Below, in pieces: positions 40,071-42,482 of a stretch of 42,482 nucleotides of DNA. The stretch's first letter is position 1. Every line of letters starts with the position of its first letter. The stretch is from positions 1 to 42,482 of the forward strand of contig JALTBO010000019.1 in the NCBI GenBank assembly GCA_027075275.1. The letters run 5' to 3'. Under the pieces are notes generated by a model, which did no database searches, was not told the origin of the DNA, and worked only from the letters and a program-made list of their open reading frames with translations. The position numbers and the translations under genes were made by a program. Origin of the DNA: Desulfurobacteriaceae bacterium (GTDB lineage: Bacteria; Aquificota; Aquificia; Desulfurobacteriales; Desulfurobacteriaceae).

Positions 40071-41615
40071 TTAAGCCCTTAAAGGAGAAGCATTTAAATA
40101 TTTCAAAAGTTTTCCTTTAAGGATTTTTCTTCCATCTACCATTAGTTTTTCTAAGTTTTCCTCTCTAAGAAACTTCCTAAATAACCCATCAACAACAAGC
40201 TCCCCCACAACATTCCTCAAAATATTTATGTTTAAAGTCTTCTTAGCAGGATTGTTATCTGATGGGAAAGTTTTAAACTCCGCCATCAGTAGCTTAAAGA
40301 AGTTTTCTATCTCCTTAGCTGAAAATTCTTCTGGATTGAGACGAATTATTGCCATATCCGGCTTTGCAATGTAGATTTCCCGGTCTGTTTCAGGAGTCTC
40401 TTCACATATGAAAGCAACATTGAAGTTGGTTTTCCGTTTTATAGTAATGAGAATGTCATTTCTCCGAATGGCTGGAGAATCTAAGAGCTGTTTCTTACTT
40501 ACTCCATTCCATATCAACTTCTTTTCATCTTCATCAGTTACTTCATCTCCTTTTCTAAGGTCTGCTAAGGTAACATAGGAAGCTTTAAGCTGGTTCATTC
40601 CAACTTTTCTCATTGGTATATCAGGAGGAAAAACAGTTTTTGGAGGAACTTTTCTTGAAAGCGGTGAGTCTATGATCCGAAAAAGCTTTAGAGTCTCACC
40701 GGGAAATGGAAAAGTTTTAGTAAAGGTCAGCAAACCCCGATATAAATCACTTCCCCTTAAATGAAAGGATTTTAAATTTCCTACATCAGGGTTTTTTAAC
40801 AGCTTCCTAAAAGTTTCTCCACTTACTAAAAGCAGATTTATTCCATTATCTAAGTAGAAAACTGTTGACGCCGCTTCTATTAATTTCAATTCTTCTATTT
40901 CAGGTGTGCATTCAGGAGATATAACCAGAATTCCAAATTGAATTTTTGTTTCCTTTAATAGAAGGATAAAGGTTTTTAAGGAAAGCAGATCTATCTTCTG
41001 CAAATCCTTTAAAAGAGACTCAGACGGATAGTTATTACCTTCTGAAAATTGGGTTAAAACTTTGCAGATAATTCCTGATGCAGCTAACGGAACAAATAGT
41101 ATTTCATTTGGTTTAAATTCCAGCGATATATATTTAGACCAAAGAAGCTCTAATGCCTCCTCTATTTTAATTGCATAAATTCTTTTGCCATCTGAATAAA
41201 GTTCAGGGAAAATTATTATCGGATAATTATCCGACTGCCAAACAATTTTTGATAAACTTTTCACTACCGACAAAGATATTTCTTCTTGTTCTGCCGATTC
41301 TAAACAACTTTCCAAAATTTCCTTAATTTCTTTTACTGAGGTATTACCAGAAATGCTTTTTAGCTTTGCTGATAAACATCCTTCTAAAACAGCTCTAACC
41401 CTTCCTTTTAAACAAATATATTCAGCTTTTTCTAATGAACATTTTTCTAAAATCTTTTTAACATCTTCCACCGAGCAGTTTTTAGAAACATCCTCAACTA
41501 TTAGTGATAAGCATTCTTCAAAAATATTCTTCACTTCTTCTAATGAGCATGTCTCCAAGGCACATTTAACTTCTTCCACTGTTCGCTTATAGTTTGAAAT
41601 CAGATCCTTTTTCAT
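40071..41615 (-). CDS. Large operon-leading protein with N-terminal Cys-rich helical repeats and HsdS-like C-terminal region
   Basis: Three CSxExxKxIxExC units; C-terminal AIRRNDILITIKRKTNFNVAFICEE...KPDMAIIRLNPEEFSAKEIENFFKLLM resembles type I specificity subunits. GGAGGAG SD before ATG 41615. Confidence 0.65.
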   Translation of the reverse strand: MKKDLISNYKRTVEEVKCALETCSLEEVKNIFEECLSLIVEDVSKNCSVEDVKKILEKCSLEKAEYICLKGRVRAVLEGCLSAKLKSISGNTSVKEIKEILESCLESAEQEEISLSVVKSLSKIVWQSDNYPIIIFPELYSDGKRIYAIKIEEALELLWSKYISLEFKPNEILFVPLAASGIICKVLTQFSEGNNYPSESLLKDLQKIDLLSLKTFILLLKETKIQFGILVISPECTPEIEELKLIEAASTVFYLDNGINLLLVSGETFRKLLKNPDVGNLKSFHLRGSDLYRGLLTFTKTFPFPGETLKLFRIIDSPLSRKVPPKTVFPPDIPMRKVGMNQLKASYVTLADLRKGDEVTDEDEKKLIWNGVSKKQLLDSPAIRRNDILITIKRKTNFNVAFICEETPETDREIYIAKPDMAIIRLNPEEFSAKEIENFFKLLMAEFKTFPSDNNPAKKTLNINILRNVVGELVVDGLFRKFLREENLEKLMVDGRKILKGKLLKYLNASPLRA

Positions 41616-41853
41616 TTCTCCTCCTGTATTAACTTCTAACCTCATAATACACCGGATACTTTTTAAACAAAACCGTTGAAAACTCAACAGTTAACTGCTG
41701 AAAATTTAAGAACCCCCAAAGTTGTTAATTTACTTAGGACTTATAAAAACCATAAGAAAAACAACCGTTGAATTTTTAACGGTAGTTTCAGCTTAGAACT
41801 TTGATTTATTCTTCCGATACCCATCGTGCCCTCAACACTTTGCACCTTCCCCG

Positions 41854-41875
41854 TTCCCAGCCTTAGGGCTGGGAA
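41854..41875. terminator. Perfect 9-bp hairpin (TTCCCAGCC-TTAG-GGCTGGGAA), terminator-like or element end
   Basis: Direct inverted repeat between the island operon and serA; no strong T-run. Confidence 0.45.
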
Positions 41876-41962
41876 ACCTTTATCAAGTTAAGACTCCCTC
41901 TTAGTCTATAATTCCTTTTCAGTAAAATCGTAAACTAAACAGCAATTTCTGGAGGTTTAGAA

Positions 41963-42482
41963 GTGTCAAAGTTTAAGGTTTTGATAACAGAGCACATAGC
42001 AGATGCCGGGATAGAGCTCCTCAGGAAGCAACCTGATGTTGAGCTAACTTACGATCCGGAGCTCTTCAGGAACTTTGAAAAGATTTTAGAAATTATCCCT
42101 GAGTATGACGCCCTTATTACAAGGAGCGGGACACCGGTTACGGAGGAGCTCCTTGAGAGGGGAAAGAAGCTGAAGGTTGTTGGAAGGGCAGGCGTTGGCG
42201 TTGACAACATAGACCTTGAAGCAGCCTCCAGAAGGGGAATTTTGGTTGTCAACGCACCTACGGGAAACACCTTAGCTGCAACTGAACACACAATGGGAAT
42301 GATGATAGCTGCCGCAAGGCTCATCCCCTACGCCCACAAGTCCTTAAAGGAAGAGAGGAAGTGGGAAAGGAAAAAGTTTATGGGGGTTGAGCTTGCGGGG
42401 AAAACTCTCGGAATTATTGGCTTTGGCCGTATCGGTTCAAGGGTTGGAATAAGGGCTAAAGCCTTTGATATGAAAGTTATCG
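41963..42482 (+). CDS. serA: D-3-phosphoglycerate dehydrogenase, partial (runs off right edge)
   Basis: GTG start with [40 protein letters not shown]...[42 protein letters not shown]...[19 protein letters not shown]. Confidence 0.93.
   Translation, partial: MSKFKVLITEHIADAGIELLRKQPDVELTYDPELFRNFEKILEIIPEYDALITRSGTPVTEELLERGKKLKVVGRAGVGVDNIDLEAASRRGILVVNAPTGNTLAATEHTMGMMIAAARLIPYAHKSLKEERKWERKKFMGVELAGKTLGIIGFGRIGSRVGIRAKAFDMKVI

Noticed and set aside
41353-41592. 79 aa plus-strand ORF with repeated SSTEQFLETSS-like units
   Set aside because: Repeat pattern is the antisense shadow of the Cys-repeat region of the minus-strand gene.

Overview
The window looks like a chromosomal segment from a thermophilic Aquificota-type bacterium. 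A Desulfurobacteriaceae-like origin is an inference from gene content and style, not proven.

(1) ~1-13.1 kb, minus strand: a tightly packed operon of exported or outer-membrane proteins (DUF11-type, SdrD_B-like, OmpA, SPOR-like and beta-barrel modules).
(2) ~13.2-35 kb: a mostly housekeeping block. It includes tgt, an Xaa-Pro peptidase, hslU/hslV, tRNA-Asn, a Zn-ribbon coiled-coil protein, a Nif3-like protein, UbiD, a flavin reductase, an FKBP/SlyD-like PPIase, an aminotransferase, UvrD/PcrA, accC/accB, efp, purE, a DUF89 protein, a YrdC/Sua5-like protein, fmt, a Fur-family regulator and an HD hydrolase.
(3) ~35-41.8 kb: an AT-richer accessory island with an AbiEii-type nucleotidyltransferase pair and a four-gene operon built around a divergent HslU-like AAA+ ATPase.
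(4) The start of serA at the right edge.

Main discovery candidates:
(a) Two adjacent wHTH-Hfq fusion proteins.
(b) The octamer palindrome GGAGCTCC, about 35 copies by hand count, in all three codon registers. It is nearly absent from the surface operon and the island, and resembles a highly iterated palindrome.
(c) The HslU-like AAA+ operon with an HsdS-like, cysteine-repeat partner.
(d) An OmpA domain that appears split across two adjacent genes.
(e) An in-frame TGA in a small secreted-protein gene.
(f) A perfect TTGACA-N18-TATAAT promoter followed ~40 nt later by a terminator hairpin between convergent genes, a candidate ~60 nt sRNA.

All calls come from reading the sequence and the ORF translations. 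No searches were run.
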